A DNA stretch of 64,000 nt from Platycnemis pennipes. Taxonomy: Eukaryota; Arthropoda; Insecta; Odonata; Platycnemididae. Below the pieces are notes generated by a model, which saw only the letters and a list, made by a program, of their open reading frames with translations, ran no database searches and was not told the origin of the DNA. A program made the position numbers and the translations under genes. The stretch lies in NCBI GenBank assembly GCA_933228895.1, contig OW121851.1, positions 134,215,624 through 134,279,623 of the forward strand, in the 5' to 3' direction. The first letter of the stretch is position 1; every line of letters begins with the position of its first letter. Below are positions 42,884 to 54,084 of this stretch, one piece after another.

Positions 42884-43928
42884 ATGGGGGCGTGTACTCG
42901 GAACCGAAATCGCTATTTTGTTCACGAAATCGTTAGTTGGAAACGAAAAATGAATTTTAGTGAAAAGCTTTATCTTCTGACCAGAGTCGTTCGCTCAAAA
43001 AAACTAAATAAGCAAAAGGTGACGCCCACTAAAGGAGCAGCGTTAAGGATAATGGGGTCGTTTACCATATTTTTTTATTGCCGAATCTGATAGAGTTTGT
43101 AAAATAAAAAGATCCGTATTTTTCCGTTTTTTGATCGTCAATTATTTCTGGAGTTTTAAGCGGCGAAAACTGATGTTTTTAACCCTTTCGGAAAAGTGGG
43201 CGTGATGCAACCTCTGACGTATATCGACTTCGTCCAATCACAACTGAGCCCGCGAAGCTGCCTTATCGCAATGGGGTGGACACAGCTGTCTCTGCCAATA
43301 GGATCAGTTCCGACAGCATCTGTGCGAGCAGACCTTCCGAGAACCCCCTCCACTCCCTTCCCTTCCCCTAAAAGCAGTCAAGGACGGGAGGAAAATTCGT
43401 CAATGATATCAAAGCAGCTTTTTCGGTGGGCGTCACCCTTTGCTTATACTAATTCTTGATTTATGATTGGATGGTTGTGGTTAGAAAATTAATTTTTGCA
43501 GTAAAATTCGTTTTTCGGTTCCGTCTAACGATTTCGTGTACAAAATCACGATTTCGGTTCCGAGTAAACGCCCCCATTACGTCATCACCCTCACGTCCTT
43601 CAGTGTGTTGAGGAAGAACGGGAATGGAGCGGAGGTGGAAAGGGGAGGTCTGCCTGAAGAGATCCTGTCGCAACCACCTCCATTGGCAGTGTCAGCTGTG
43701 TGTGCCCCATTTTGATTGTGCGAAGGAGCTTCGAGATCTCAGTTGCGATTGGAAGAAGTGGACTCATTTGCTCGTAGACTTCTCATAAAGACGGTGAAAG
43801 ACATCAGTTTTTCGCCGCTTATTGCTCGAGAACTAATTGATGGGTCTAAGAATGGAAAAATACGGGTCGTTTTATTTTTTCACACTCCATCAGATTCGGC
43901 AATGAAAAAGTATGGTTTACGACCTAAT
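42884..43928 (+). mobile_element. MITE-C copy 5, interrupted by another MITE-C
   Basis: Left part 42884-43051 (ATGGGGGCGTGTACTCGG to GCAGCGTTAAGGATA). Right part 43578-43928 (TACGTCATCACCCTCACGTCC to GGTTTACGACCTAAT). The break falls at the same GCGTTAAGGAT/ACGTCATC position where MITE-D interrupts copy 1. Confidence 0.8.
43052..43577 (-). mobile_element. MITE-C copy 6, nested in copy 5
   Basis: Complete 526-bp copy in the opposite orientation: ATGGGGTCGTTTACC at 43052 and GAGTAAACGCCCCCAT at 43577. Flanking TA dinucleotides at 43050-43051 and 43578-43579 could be the target duplication, as in Tc1/mariner-type elements. With only two bases this is weak. Confidence 0.8.
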
Positions 43929-44394
43929 TCTCCTTTCAAGAGGATGAAAGTGCTGTTAAATAAAATAAACTGCGATGATGTGAACTAATTAACGAAATAT
44001 TGTTGTTCGTGTTCCAGTAGGTACATGTGTGAAATTACTCGGATTTGCGGATTTTATCTTAATTCGATTCATTGAAAGCGTTCCTCACTATTAGGGAATC
44101 CCAGTTATAGGGACATTTCCTAAAAAAATCCCCTTAAATCTCCCTTCAATGTTGACCAGACATTAAAAAATTGCAACCGATAGTCTAAGACGAACATGAA
44201 AAATAGATCTAATAACTATTCTACCGGATTTTCTCGGTGAAATTGATTTTATATTCCCATATTATGCGCGGAAATTACATTAAACCTGTTTTAATATAAA
44301 TCCCTCTTACTTCAATATTTATAGCATAGCATTCTATTGTACGTTCCAACTCATGAATGGGGAAATGCACTATTTTTTATAACTCTTTGAATGT

Positions 44395-45115
44395 GAAGTT
44401 TATTAGCTAAAATGTGCTTGGCGAAAATTTTGCTGAAGAATTAAGTTGCGTTACAAAGATATTACTCTTTGAAAATTGTACTTTTTCGGCAGCTTAAAAA
44501 CACGACGTCATCGCATGACGTCACGGCACGGTATCACTAAGGGCGTTGTTTATCTGTTTACGCGTGGGGTAGGTTGTTAAATGAATACTTGGCGATAACG
44601 TATGTATTTATCTCATTTGTTTATTGCAGTAGACGATTGTATTTCGATTTTGTATTTACGTAGTATGGATGGTAACGAGCAAATCGTCCACTAATTATAT
44701 AATGCCTGTTTAGTGCCCAAGAATTTCTACTACGGCTATGCAACCGCTGGTTTTTTTTAAGAAGAACGCCGCCATAAGGAAGTCAACCGAAGGAAATTGT
44801 CGGAATGTGCTTTTTTAAGTATTTTTGCAGTCATCGTTTCGTGCGAGAAACGGCTAGAAACCTCATAACAATATATTCACTTCGTTTTCTTTTAAATATA
44901 AATGTCTATCTCCGTAGCAATATGGAACCTATACCGTGCAGTGACGTCAGAAGGCGTTTCGGGTCACGTGACTTTCGTCGATTTTCAGGAAATTTTAATA
45001 TCATTTTATAATCTTTGTGGTGAGCGTAGAAAAATTTGGCTTATATATTTAAATTGATGGGAAAATTTTCGCATCAAGTGCATCATTAATCTTCGAGAAA
45101 CAAATTTCATGCATA
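44395..45115 (+). repeat. Family E repeat, near full-length copy
   Basis: Aligns along its length with 3690-4400: TGCTGAAGAATTAAGTTGCG, ACACGACGTCATCGCATGACG, GTCACGGCACGGTATCACTA, GGGCGTTGTTTATCTGTTTA, CGTTTCGGGTCACGTGAC and a terminal CTTCGAGAAACAAA. No coding capacity. 43929-44394 is AT-rich and unassigned. Confidence 0.65.
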
Positions 45116-46489
45116 ATCCCCAAAAAAATCGCCCTTGTCTTAAATTTCTGCAATAGAATGATCCGGTACTTAAACCTCCGATCCGATTGTGGGCTATGAC
45201 CTTCCGGTTCCCGTCTATTTGCACATCACGCAAAATGACTCGCTCACCTTAAACTCACCTCTCTCTCTCTCTCTTCACGCCTTTAGTGATTCTCTCAGTG
45301 CGAAATTGCTCTTCCTATGCTTCCTATTTCTTCTACCATTCTATTTTGCCCATTCTATTTATCTAGTTATTCTGAGTCTGAGTCTATTTATCTTCTTCTT
45401 ATTCCTTCCTCAACGTTTCGACTCAACCTTTCACACCTTCTCTATTTTTTTTAGCGGTACAAAACGAAGATAAGCCGTTGTACACGGCAAAACCTCTTGT
45501 AAGAGAACTTGTTCAATGAGCAAATTGTATCGTGTACGAGGTCTTTGCACCATTTATTTAAGAAGAAATTAGAAGATGTTCTTAACGTTGAACGAAACCG
45601 TCAAAGAACCACTCCGTAGCATCCGCGCATGACAAGTGACGGTAGTGATGCGTACATATAGTATTTGTAAGTTTAATGTTCTGTGTTTTTCGTTTACTTT
45701 TATTCCTGCATGTGTGGCAAAACTTACCTGCATTTTTGTTGTGCATATTGTGATTTTCCCTGTTGTGTCCATATTGTTTATTCATCGTTGAGCTGGAAGG
45801 GTTAGCTTTCTGAAAAGAAGACTGATAAACGTCAAACCTCATCAATGAAATTAGGGAGATGTTATGGAACCAAATAAGAAATATGAGCAACGAGCATAAA
45901 TTGGTATTCAGAGGATAAATGATGGGTTATATGAGCCGATGAAAGAGTGCAAGTAACTGATCGCATAATTTAATTTTATTATTGCTAGGATTAATGGTAG
46001 CAAATTATGGTAACCCAGTTACTGTGGGAGTTTTCTTCAAAATACTGTCTTCATCATGGCTAAAATTCACTTTTGTTCAAAGGATACGCAAGAATACTAT
46101 AAATATTCCGTTGTATACTCATTCATTTCACTTCGGAAATGTGCATACAATGCAGGGCGTTGGCGGATATAGAAATTCATCTGTTCGACAAAAAGACGAA
46201 ATATGTGCTTGTAATTGGCGCACGATTTGCATGAAAATCTGTGATCGTGTACGACTGTCAACCACCACCTTGTACCTACAATTTCCAGGTCTAATATCGC
46301 CGTTAAATTTTTATTTCAAGATCTTGTAGAAGAAATTTCACCACAACGGCCTGTAGAAGAAATTCCACCACAACGGCCTTTAGACTAACACTCTGGCAGT
46401 AGTACGGAATCGTCATTATTGCTGTAGCAACCGTTGTTTATATCAAGCACCATTTTTGAAAGGGCGTTACGCGAACACATCTCATCTAC
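45116..46489. other. Unassigned sequence
   Basis: Includes a CT repeat near 45258-45272 and pyrimidine-rich stretches. 45475-45540 (CCGTTGTACACGG, CGTGTACGAGG) loosely recalls the 55.3 kb TIR element. An ORF at 45982-46329 (115 codons) and others show no recognisable domain. A 26-bp duplicated unit (TAGAAGAAATTYCACCACAACGGCC) is seen at 46327-46378. Confidence 0.3.
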
Positions 46490-47034
46490 ATCTACACGAT
46501 ACCCTGCAAGCCACCGCGAGGGTGTGTGGCAGGGGGTGAAGATCGCTACTAACATGCAAACAAGCAACTATAGGGTCTCATGCAACTAGATTGTTAGTAT
46601 CTATAGTGTTTAACGGGTACATACATCATGCACTACTGGCTACTCAAAAATATTTCACCTACCTATCCCTCTGCTATGCTGCCTATTCTGTTCTCTTATA
46701 GTACGGGGGAAAAATGACATTTTGAATCTATCGGTACGACAATCTAGCTCTCTAATCTTATTTATCTGGTCTAATCTAGCATAATACGCTGGTTTTTTAA
46801 ATATGTGCCTAACATCTTCAGTTAAGCTATCCGATTGAAATTTCTCTAGTAGATTTAATCTGTACCTTAACCTACTTAACGATAATGATTCCCACCCTAA
46901 TTATTTAATTAATTATGAAACGCTACTCAACCTATCGTAACACCTTTTAACGAACCTACCTTCTCTACGCTGCACACTGTCTAGTTCTCTGATCAAACCT
47001 AATTCATTAGGATCCCATACACTGGCTGCTGCAC
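46490..47034 (-). mobile_element. CR1-A non-LTR retrotransposon 3' end
   Basis: From CATCTACATCTACACGATACC through the 3' UTR to the RT C-terminal region (KLRYRLNLLEKF and LDSVQRREGRFVKRCYD on the minus strand), ending at GGATCCCATACACTGGCTGC at 47031. Some stops. This copy reads through the point at which RTE-1 split its relative at 6891/15627. Confidence 0.83.
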
Positions 47035-47671
47035 ATCCAGAAACAAGGGTGATAATATTAGGATCTATGGAATTATTTGGTCGGGGACTTAAGGGACTGG
47101 GTGGTATGGAAATCCCTCGTAAAACTAGCGCGTGTGATTGCTTATTACAGTGCACAATTCCACCTTCTGTTTTCTAAATGGGCGGTTATTATGCTCCGTA
47201 ATGGCGCGTGATGACCTCGCGACTCTGTTGTGTGGGGGAGCCCATTTTCCGGCAGGAGAATTAAATGAAAGGCCTCCCTTCCAGCTTCCCACGACACTAC
47301 TTAAAGAGGGAAGACGTCCCTGTCATTTCGGCCCCCGTCTTTTGTTGCTCGATCGCCGCGCTCCGGATCCATTAACATACATTTGCCGTTGCCTCGGTAA
47401 CATCCGGAATACCTATTCTCCGCGTCGCGTGACTAACGTGTTAATGTTTCGTCGTGGAATATGTGACCGTCTTTCAACGAATACGTTTTAACGATTCGAT
47501 GACGCACCAATCACAGCTTATTTTCTTTTGGAAGAGTTCTTTTCCGGCTCGAATAATGGCCTCCGTGCTGTGTGGAGGTTGAATTCGCACTGTGGTTGCA
47601 TAAGGGTCAACTTTGTGGAAGTTTATCTTATATTGAATTGAAAACTATGTATATCCCACACTTAGATATTA
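47035..47671. other. Unassigned, moderately GC-rich
   Basis: A 117-codon plus-strand ORF (47138-47491) has no recognisable domain. CpG content is raised around 47200-47430. Nothing else is seen. Confidence 0.3.
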
Positions 47672-47850
47672 TAATACGACCGGTTTCATCCACAAGAGGT
47701 CTTCAGGTGAGTGTATAGAAAAATCTCAGGCCTTTATACTCTTGGTGAAGTGGATAGTGGAAGAGGGGACTTAAGTCAAACGTAAGGAGACAAGGAGAGT
47801 CCAAATTGGATTCAAGGTAGTAGGGCAATGTCAAGGATGGGGGAAGGTCC
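47672..47850. repeat. Possible Penelope-like terminal region
   Basis: ATACGACCGGTTTCATCC followed by GAGGTCTTCAGGTGAGTG gives the pairing of a GAAACCGGTCG box and a CCTGAAGACC box seen at termini of Penelope-like elements. A G/A-rich stretch follows (TGGAAGAGGGGACTTAAG), comparable to 2520-2640. Inference only. Confidence 0.4.
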
Positions 47851-47934
47851 CGAAAACTTAACATCATTCATGGTGTTCATCATTCATGACCATGGGTAGA
47901 GTTTTTCTTAATCTTAACCAAAGGCAACATTTAT

Positions 47935-48565
47935 GAGGGGCTGGAGATAATGTATTTCTTCTCTTTTACATCCTTCAAAACTCGTTCCATATATCTCATA
48001 GAAGGCCTTCCTTTGCAATTCTTCCCGTTCACTTTTTCCTCGACGATTGTCTTTCACAGGCCATCGTGTCTTAAGATGTGGCCGATTAAGTTGTCCCGTC
48101 TTCTTTTTAGAATTTTCAGCAGACTTCTCTTTTCTTCCACTCATCTTAAGACTTCTTCGTTTGTCACTCAGTCGATCCATTTTATCTTCATCATTCTTCT
48201 GTAGCACCACATGTCAAATGCTTCCAGCATTTTCTTTTCCGCTGCTGTCATCGTCCATGCCTCGCTGCCGTTAAGAAACATGCTTTAAATGTATGTTCTA
48301 AAGAAATGTTTCCTCACTTACACGCATGTATTTGCAGCCGTAAGCATGATCTTCTTTTGATAAAATGGCCTTTACGCCCGGGTAGGTAATTCTACTGGTA
48401 ATTTCTCTTTTACTTCGTCCATCGATGGTTACTCGGCTTCCCGGGTAACAGAATTCTTCCACCTCCGTAATTTTTAGTAATCCCAGTTTAACTTTGGTCC
48501 TGGCTTCTTTCCCCCCTACTGCTTACGATTACCTTAGTTTTCTTTTTATTGATCTTCAGGTGGTA
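47935..48565 (-). mobile_element. RTE-2 non-LTR retrotransposon fragment
   Basis: Minus-strand RTE-2 coding region from the KDVKEKKYI- and RYMERV-like end near 47945, through RSLLKILKRR and VEAFDMWCYRRMMK (near 48200), up to ELLKITEVEEFCYPGSRVT near 48450. It continues to 48565 with a LKINKKKTKVIV-like block. Multiple frameshifts. It extends further 5' than the other RTE-2 copies. The 3' tail is missing. Confidence 0.8.
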
Positions 48566-49432
48566 TTTATGTAGGTACTACCAAATCCATATTTTGGACT
48601 CCTGACAGTGATGTGCGTGTTTCACGTGTGAAAATCCATATATTCAGATATAATCCAGATATTTTTAGTCGATAGTGCATCGCTTCGCGGATTTGCTTGC
48701 GTTTCCATGGAGAAAGCAAGCGGAGACCGCCTTCGGATTGGCTGAGGGATTTCGCGAATGTCATACTCTTCCTCCGCCATTTTGTCGGAAGTGAAAGCGT
48801 CCGTCCCTTTCTCTTAAATGGCACTCGATCTGCATGCTCCGCGGATTTTTGAGGGAGACCCCGTTCGTGTGTGGTAATGTGAAACCCCATCAACGATCCC
48901 TGCAGAACCCCCCCTCCTATTGTTGCGCTTACACGCGTCTCTATCTCCTCAGCCGGCGCCATCTTGTCGTCACATTGTTGTGCGCGCGTGCGTACCCGTG
49001 CGTGAAATGCTTCCGTTCGGAGGGCAGTGACGCCCTGACCTTTTTTCATTCCATTGCCCGCTTTTTATCGTGGCGCCTGTGAAATGCTGGTTCGCGCGCC
49101 TACAGCACGGGTTTCGCGTGTCGAAGGGTATTTGCGTGTCTCATGACTGGGAAAGAATGCCAAGGGAGATCGTAACGGTTTCACTCAATTATTTTAACTG
49201 CCAGATGTTTACGACCGTTCTTAACAATTCCGAGACCTCGTACAAAACTGATTGGATATTTTTTAGACGTGGAATCAGAATCATTTTGCCGCCCGAAGTG
49301 TTTCTACCAGAAGTTAATGACAGCGATAGATTCGATTTAGTTTACCTAGTCAGCGATATGAACGAAAACAAATTGCAGCAACGACTAAGTTGGAAAAAAG
49401 ATCTGTTTTTTTCCCGTCGGATGCTATGAGTG
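48566..49432. other. CpG-rich unassigned segment with ORFs
   Basis: About 48680-49130 is CpG-rich, with ORFs on both strands (48567-49049 minus, 160 codons; 49070-49429 plus, 119 codons). Neither matches a family I recognise, and their composition alone could leave them open. A host promoter or first exon is possible. Confidence 0.3.
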
Positions 49433-50484
49433 AAAATTCTCGGCTTTCCCAACGGGTCAGGTCTTCAATTGCCGACGTTTCGAAGGTTAATTTGCCCCTC
49501 ATCCTCAGGGGGCCCAGTGCCGCTTCAATTCAATTAAAACAGTTAATTTTCCCCAATATAACATCACCATAAATATATAATAACAAATTACAGCAGCAAA
49601 CTAAGATAAAATAACAATATTGGGGCGCCCTATTCTAGGATCATGTATCCTCTTCAGGGTTTTGTTCTTTCATTGGTCAGTTATAGATAGCTTTAATAGG
49701 CGGTTTGTTAGTGTTAAGGGAATGCCATATGGTCCGGCATTCGCCCGAGGTGCAGGGAAACCCGTAAAACCTGCACGAACCGGCAATAATTAATATAACA
49801 ACAATAATAAATCTTGATGACAAACAGCAACATTAGAAAGAGATTTGATAATTAACATTTTCCGCTTCAAATTTTTGTCCGGTATATATATCCTCGTCGT
49901 CAACTCAGGTGTCACCTGATTGGCCGATGGCCGTCGTGTTGCCGTTTTTTTATCGGGATTTTTCTATCTCTTTGATAACAGGTTTCCAAGCTTTGCTTAC
50001 TGCGTATCCGGTATCCCTGTTGAAATTTTTCTTCTCCAAGCTGATTTCAACAGTCTCTTTCGTCAGACGATCCCAATAGCCGTTGGAGCGGCAGAATAAT
50101 TTTGCTTTGTCGAAGTCAATAACTTGGTCCCGAATGAGACTATGTTCGGCCACCGCTGATTTCTCAGGTTGGTGGAGTCTGATGCTCCTTCAGTCTGGTC
50201 TCGATGGCACGGGATGTTTCTCCAATGTAAGAGTCTTCACACTCAAAGAGTAGTATCCGGTGCACTCCTGGGGTCTTGTGGCCGAGGTGGTCTTCAACTC
50301 TCACGATTTCGTGCTTAAGTATTCCCGGTGGTCCATGGCTCGTGTCTATTTCTTGGTCCATAGATCCTGGCTTCCATCCCCTACAACTCAACTCATCGCA
50401 AGAACCTGCATCCCCTACATCTCTCAAAGGTGTCAGGAAATATATCAAAGATACTGAGGAGGCATAAAATAATATATTCAACAC
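49433..50484 (-). mobile_element. Penelope-like element, 3' part
   Basis: Minus strand, 5'-truncated. It contains the GIY-YIG endonuclease region of a Penelope-like retroelement and then a 3' region with GAGGATGAGGGGCAAATTAA and TTCGAAACGTCGGCAATTGA. This paired-box pattern is typical of Penelope-like terminal regions. The reverse transcriptase is not present. The 3' border near 49433 is taken from where this pattern ends. Confidence 0.82.
49950..50484 (-). pseudogene. Penelope-like GIY-YIG endonuclease, frameshifted
   Basis: In Penelope-like elements this C-terminal domain nicks DNA to start insertion. First frame (50484-50164): DVGDAGSCDELSCRGWKPGS, GPPGILKHEIVRVEDHLGHK, then TPGVHRILLFECEDSYIGETSRA, where GVHRI and SYIGETSRAI are the GIY and YIG motifs, and TRLKEHQ. 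A frameshift near 50175 moves to the second frame: QPEKSAVAEHSLIRDQ, then DFDKAKLFCRSNGYWDRLTK and VEISLEKKNFNRDTGYAVSK, ending WKPVIKEIEKSR at 49950. The EHS block and the KEAxEI-like helix fit the family. RT is absent upstream. Confidence 0.85.
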
Positions 50485-50529
50485 TATTGTAAGAAACGAG
50501 AGAAACTATATAATAGCTTAGACATTTAT

Positions 50530-50800
50530 GACTGTGTACAAATTAATTTCGTCTTAAATATGCTGTAAATTTACTTTAAATTTTCAAGGATTTGAGTAAG
50601 GGTTCAAAGAGTTACTGAGGCAGCCGGTTCCAATCATGAACGACCCTATTCAATTACAATTACGTTTCCTTGCTAGGTTTTTGTTCCCTCAGTTTTATTT
50701 TGTATGGGTGATCATTTTTACCCAAATAATTTGGCCTTTCCGTGGTTCCACGTAATTCTTCCCAGCCCGTGTCTTCTAAGACAATCCTGTATAATTGCAC
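50530..50800 (-). mobile_element. CR1/L2-type RT C-terminal fragment of another family
   Basis: Minus-strand translation reads LRRHGLGRITWNHGKAKLF, KNDHPYKIKLREQKPSKET and NRVVHDWNRLPQ. The RVVxxWNxLP motif marks the C-terminal end of CR1/L2-group polyproteins. Stops interrupt it. It differs from CR1-A and CR1-B. The ends are not defined. Confidence 0.65.
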
Positions 50801-50867
50801 AGAGCCTGTCGATTAAGCTTCTCGTTTCCAGAATGTCAAATTCCAAAACTCTATCATAAACTCTGTC

Positions 50868-50955
50868 ACGCTACCAGACAAAGCATGTTTGATGTGAAAC
50901 CTCTCCTGCCACAGACCTTTATGATGGCTTGCAGAGGTAAATAGATGTAGATCAG
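50868..50955 (+). mobile_element. CR1-type 3' tail stub
   Basis: GCATGTTTGATGTGAAACC, CCTGCCACAGACCTTTATGA, TGGCTTGCAGAGGTAAATAG and ATGTAGATC show the shared 3' signature, slightly diverged. About 90 bp only. Confidence 0.75.
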
Positions 50956-50984
50956 TTTTCTTGTCGTTAGTATGTATTAACGTC

Positions 50985-51515
50985 GATTCAGTAGAATAGC
51001 TCAGGCAAAGAGGGCTTTCTAGCAACATGAGAATCCACTTACTGCTGCAAATACAAGCGCGGAAGTAAGGAAACAATTCATTAGAACGTAGAGCTGGAGC
51101 ATTATACTATACGGCAGGGAGGAATGGACGATGACGGTAATAGGGAAGAAAAGGGCAGAAGCATTTGAAATGTGCTGCTATCGAAGGATGATGGAGATAA
51201 AATGGATCGACTGAGTGACAAACGAAGAAGTCTTAAGATGAGTGGAAGAAAAGAGAAGTCTGCTGAAAATTCTAAAAAGAAGACGGGACAACTTAATCTA
51301 AAAACACGATGCCCTAATGAAGACAATCGCATAGAAAGAAGTGAACGGTAAGATCGGCAAAGGAAGGCCTCGTATGAGATATATGGAACAGGTCGTGAAC
51401 AATGTAAAAACTCCAGAAGAATTACGTCGATAGGAAGAGTTTGGCCGATAGATGAATCGAGTGGAGGGCTGCGTCAAACCAATCCTAGGATTGTTGACCT
51501 TTGATGATGATGACG
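50985..51515 (+). mobile_element. RTE-2 non-LTR retrotransposon 3' end
   Basis: From GTCGATTCAGTAGAATAGCT (SRIAQAKRAF-like) through RAEAFEMCCYRRMMEIKWID and GKGRPRMRYMEQ to a GATGATGATGACGATGAC tail near 51512. Several frameshifts and stops. 5'-truncated. Confidence 0.8.
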
Positions 51516-51867
51516 ATGACTTTATTTCTTGCAGTCCTCCGTACAATCCACAGGCTCAATATTCGATCCGTGGTTTCCGCCCTGTGTTGGGATCCTATCT
51601 TCTCTTGCGTGGATGCTGAGTATATGTACCTTTTAATGGCTGGCGGGTTCCTCCTCCTGTGGCATAAAGAAGAGATCTTGACGAGTGACAACGTCGCCAG
51701 CTTCTGTTCATGAGCGTCTTGGAATCTCCAATCCCGCGGCTCCTTCGGCAAGTAGGAAGTGAATCCCACGTTGGATGATGATTGCTTTATTTGAATTCGA
51801 TCCCTTACGTGTAGTCGACAGCGGAGTTATTTTGATAGCTTATTTATAGGTGGCTTGTACCGAGAAA
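51516..51867. other. Unassigned sequence
   Basis: No gene or element recognised between two RTE-2 fragments. Short overlapping ORFs only. Confidence 0.3.
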
Positions 51868-52140
51868 GAAACAAAAACTTGAAGAGGTGAAGAGTTCAGT
51901 TACCTGGGAAGCCGAGTAACCAACGAAGGACGAAGCAAGAAAGAAATGACAGTAGAGTACCCCAGGCAAAGATGGGATTCTATCAAAAGAAGCGTATACT
52001 TACAGCTGGAAATATAGGCGTAGAAGTAAGGAAACGAATCATCATAACGTACCTCTGGAATGTGTTTCTTCGCGGCTGTGGGGAATAACGATGAAAGTAG
52101 CGGAGAAGAAAAGGGCGGAAGCATTCGAAATGTGGTGCTA
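51868..52140 (+). mobile_element. RTE-2 fragment, both ends missing
   Basis: AGAAACAAAAACTTGAAGAGG, GTTACCTGGGAAGCCGAGTA and the AFEMWCY-coding stretch (GCATTCGAAATGTGGTGCTAC) place it in the RTE-2 post-RT region. It ends abruptly at 52140 where a CR1-A sequence starts. Confidence 0.75.
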
Positions 52141-52680
52141 CGCTGCGTATTGTGTTCCCTTATAGTCATCATCATGTTTCAACAGTTCTAGGATTGGTTT
52201 GACGCAGTCCTCCAACTCGATTCTTCTATCGGCCAACCTCTTCATATTAACGTAGTTCTTCTCTTTCACGTCCTTTACGACCTGTTCTATGTAACTTATA
52301 CGAGGCATGCATTTTCCACTCTTCCCGTTTCCTGATAGTACGGGGGAAAAATGACATTTGGAATCCATTGGTGCGATAATATATCTTTCTAATCTTATTT
52401 TTCTCATACCTAACCTAAGGTCAAACCTAGCATAATACGCAGGAGTTTTTAATATGTCTAACGTCTTCAATAAAGCTATCCGGCTGGAGTTCTGCAGGAT
52501 CTGTACTTTAACCTTCGATCTGAGAATGATTCCCAATCTTATTCATCTATTAATTCTGATACGTTACTAAACCTATAGTGACAGCTATTCACAAACCTAG
52601 CTGCTCTACGCTGCACACTATCTCTCAGATCAGGTTCAATTCATTCGGATCCCATGCACTCGCTGCATATTCAAGGTGGG
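52141..52680 (-). mobile_element. CR1-A copy interrupted by RTE-2
   Basis: CTGCGTATTGTGTTCCCTTATAG at 52141-52163 matches the CR1-A 3' UTR. It continues after the RTE-2 insertion at 52328 with TAGTACGGGGGAAAAATGAC and runs to CGGATCCCATGCACTCGCTGC near 52667. The RT C-terminal frame carries an internal deletion around 52460-52500. Confidence 0.75.
52164..52327 (-). mobile_element. RTE-2 stub nested in CR1-A
   Basis: Starts with a TCATCATCATG tail and reads GGATTGGTTTGACGCAG to CACTCTTCCCGTTTCCTG. It lies between two CR1-A parts that other copies show as contiguous (CTTATAGTACGGG). A TAG at both borders may be part of the target duplication. About 164 bp. Confidence 0.75.
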
Positions 52681-53527
52681 TCCTGCCTGGTGAAGTGGTC
52701 GTTATTGTCGATATTTATGTCTACGTAGTGACGTTAACAATGTTGTTGATTATGCATGGCCTTCCCTACATGGTTGGTACTTCTTAATTATTATTTCCTC
52801 GTCGTATTATTGCCGTTACATTGAAAATCTTTTTCCACCGATGGTCGATTCCCACTGAGAGTTCAGCCTGGATCCCACGTATTCTCTTCTTTCATTTAAT
52901 AATTCCTCCTCTTCCTGTTTTTTTAGATGCATTATTTTTTTCGCTCTTCACTTGTCTTGAGATTCCTTAATAGAAATCCCCTCTCTTTCCCCTCCCTTCC
53001 CCTCATACTCACCCCCCCCCCCGCCGAACCCGCTTTGTTGTCGCCCCATAAATTTGCATAACTCGCGTCAAGAGGCGATGAAAATATCACTTCGCTAATT
53101 AATATTAATAATCATACGTTCGGTAATGGCGTCTCTCCGGTGTGAATGAAAATTAATGAGATCCCGCGCGTCGCGCGTCGCTCTGCTTATTTAGGTATAT
53201 GTCATTATTGTTGTATGCGTATTTTTTTATTTTGCATCGAGACCTACGCTCCAATCCAATTGTCCGTCATTTATTTCCCTTACAATACTGTGTTAGAGAA
53301 GTATTCTTGATGTGTTAGTCGTAATTTTTCTCAACTAGCTGATGTAAACTCGTAACTTTAAGCTTTATTACGATACCATCCTTCTTCTGCACGGAGGTTG
53401 TAGCTCTTATTTTGTTCATGGATTATTACGTATTCGTGCATTTGGGAATTCACATGGCGAAGTTCTCATCTTTCTCATGGTGTCAGGGCCTCTCTCATTC
53501 TGAAATCGCTCCAGATAAAAAAAAAAC
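52681..53527. other. Unassigned sequence
   Basis: AT-rich with a C run near 53010-53021 and a short CGCG-rich patch near 53164-53182. No gene is seen; ORF 53412-53681 runs into the following repeat. Confidence 0.3.
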
Positions 53528-54060
53528 ACGACTGGTTGGTATTCTCGAATGGTTCGCGAATTTGGTGTTGAAACCGCTGAAACTCATTTATTGTTTTCAC
53601 CTGTGTTTTAACTCATCTGCGGGCCCTATAGTCGAGAGAGATGAGAAAAACTCGTGGGAAAAACAATTAATGATGTTGTAATCAGCGGTTTTAACACACC
53701 AAACCTGCTAACACTTCAATTCAATTATTCCCCAGGGGGGCTGTGTTTGAAACCATCGAGATTATCTCTAATAGGTAACCAAGGAGTCACGTGGCATAAA
53801 CACGAACGGTTCGTAAATTTGGTCTATTATAATCGTACAGTACAATCTCGCTATATTGTTTTAAACCAGTTTTATCTCATATGACTCAAATATAGAGCCT
53901 TAGAGCGAGGAAAAAAAAAAAAAAAAATTATTGACATTGTAATGAGCGAATCAAACATACCAAATATTCGAACCCTTTCTTGTTTGTACCACGTGACTCC
54001 TTGGTTACCTATTCGAGATAATCTCGATGGCTTAAAACACAGCCCCCCAGGGCTCGGTGT
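53528..54060. repeat. Two adjacent foldback repeats
   Basis: Inner pair one: TTTGGTGTTGAAACCGCTGA near 53562 and its complement TCAGCGGTTTTAACACACCAAA near 53681. Pair two: GGGGGGCTGTGTTTGAAACC to ACCAAGGAGTCACGTGG (53735-53795) and its complement at 53990-54055, over about 90 bp with few mismatches. A 16-base A run sits at the centre of the second, near 53911. Both resemble MITEs with long TIRs. No coding capacity. Confidence 0.7.
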
Positions 54061-54084
54061 GGTGCCGACCAAAATTCTCTCGTT

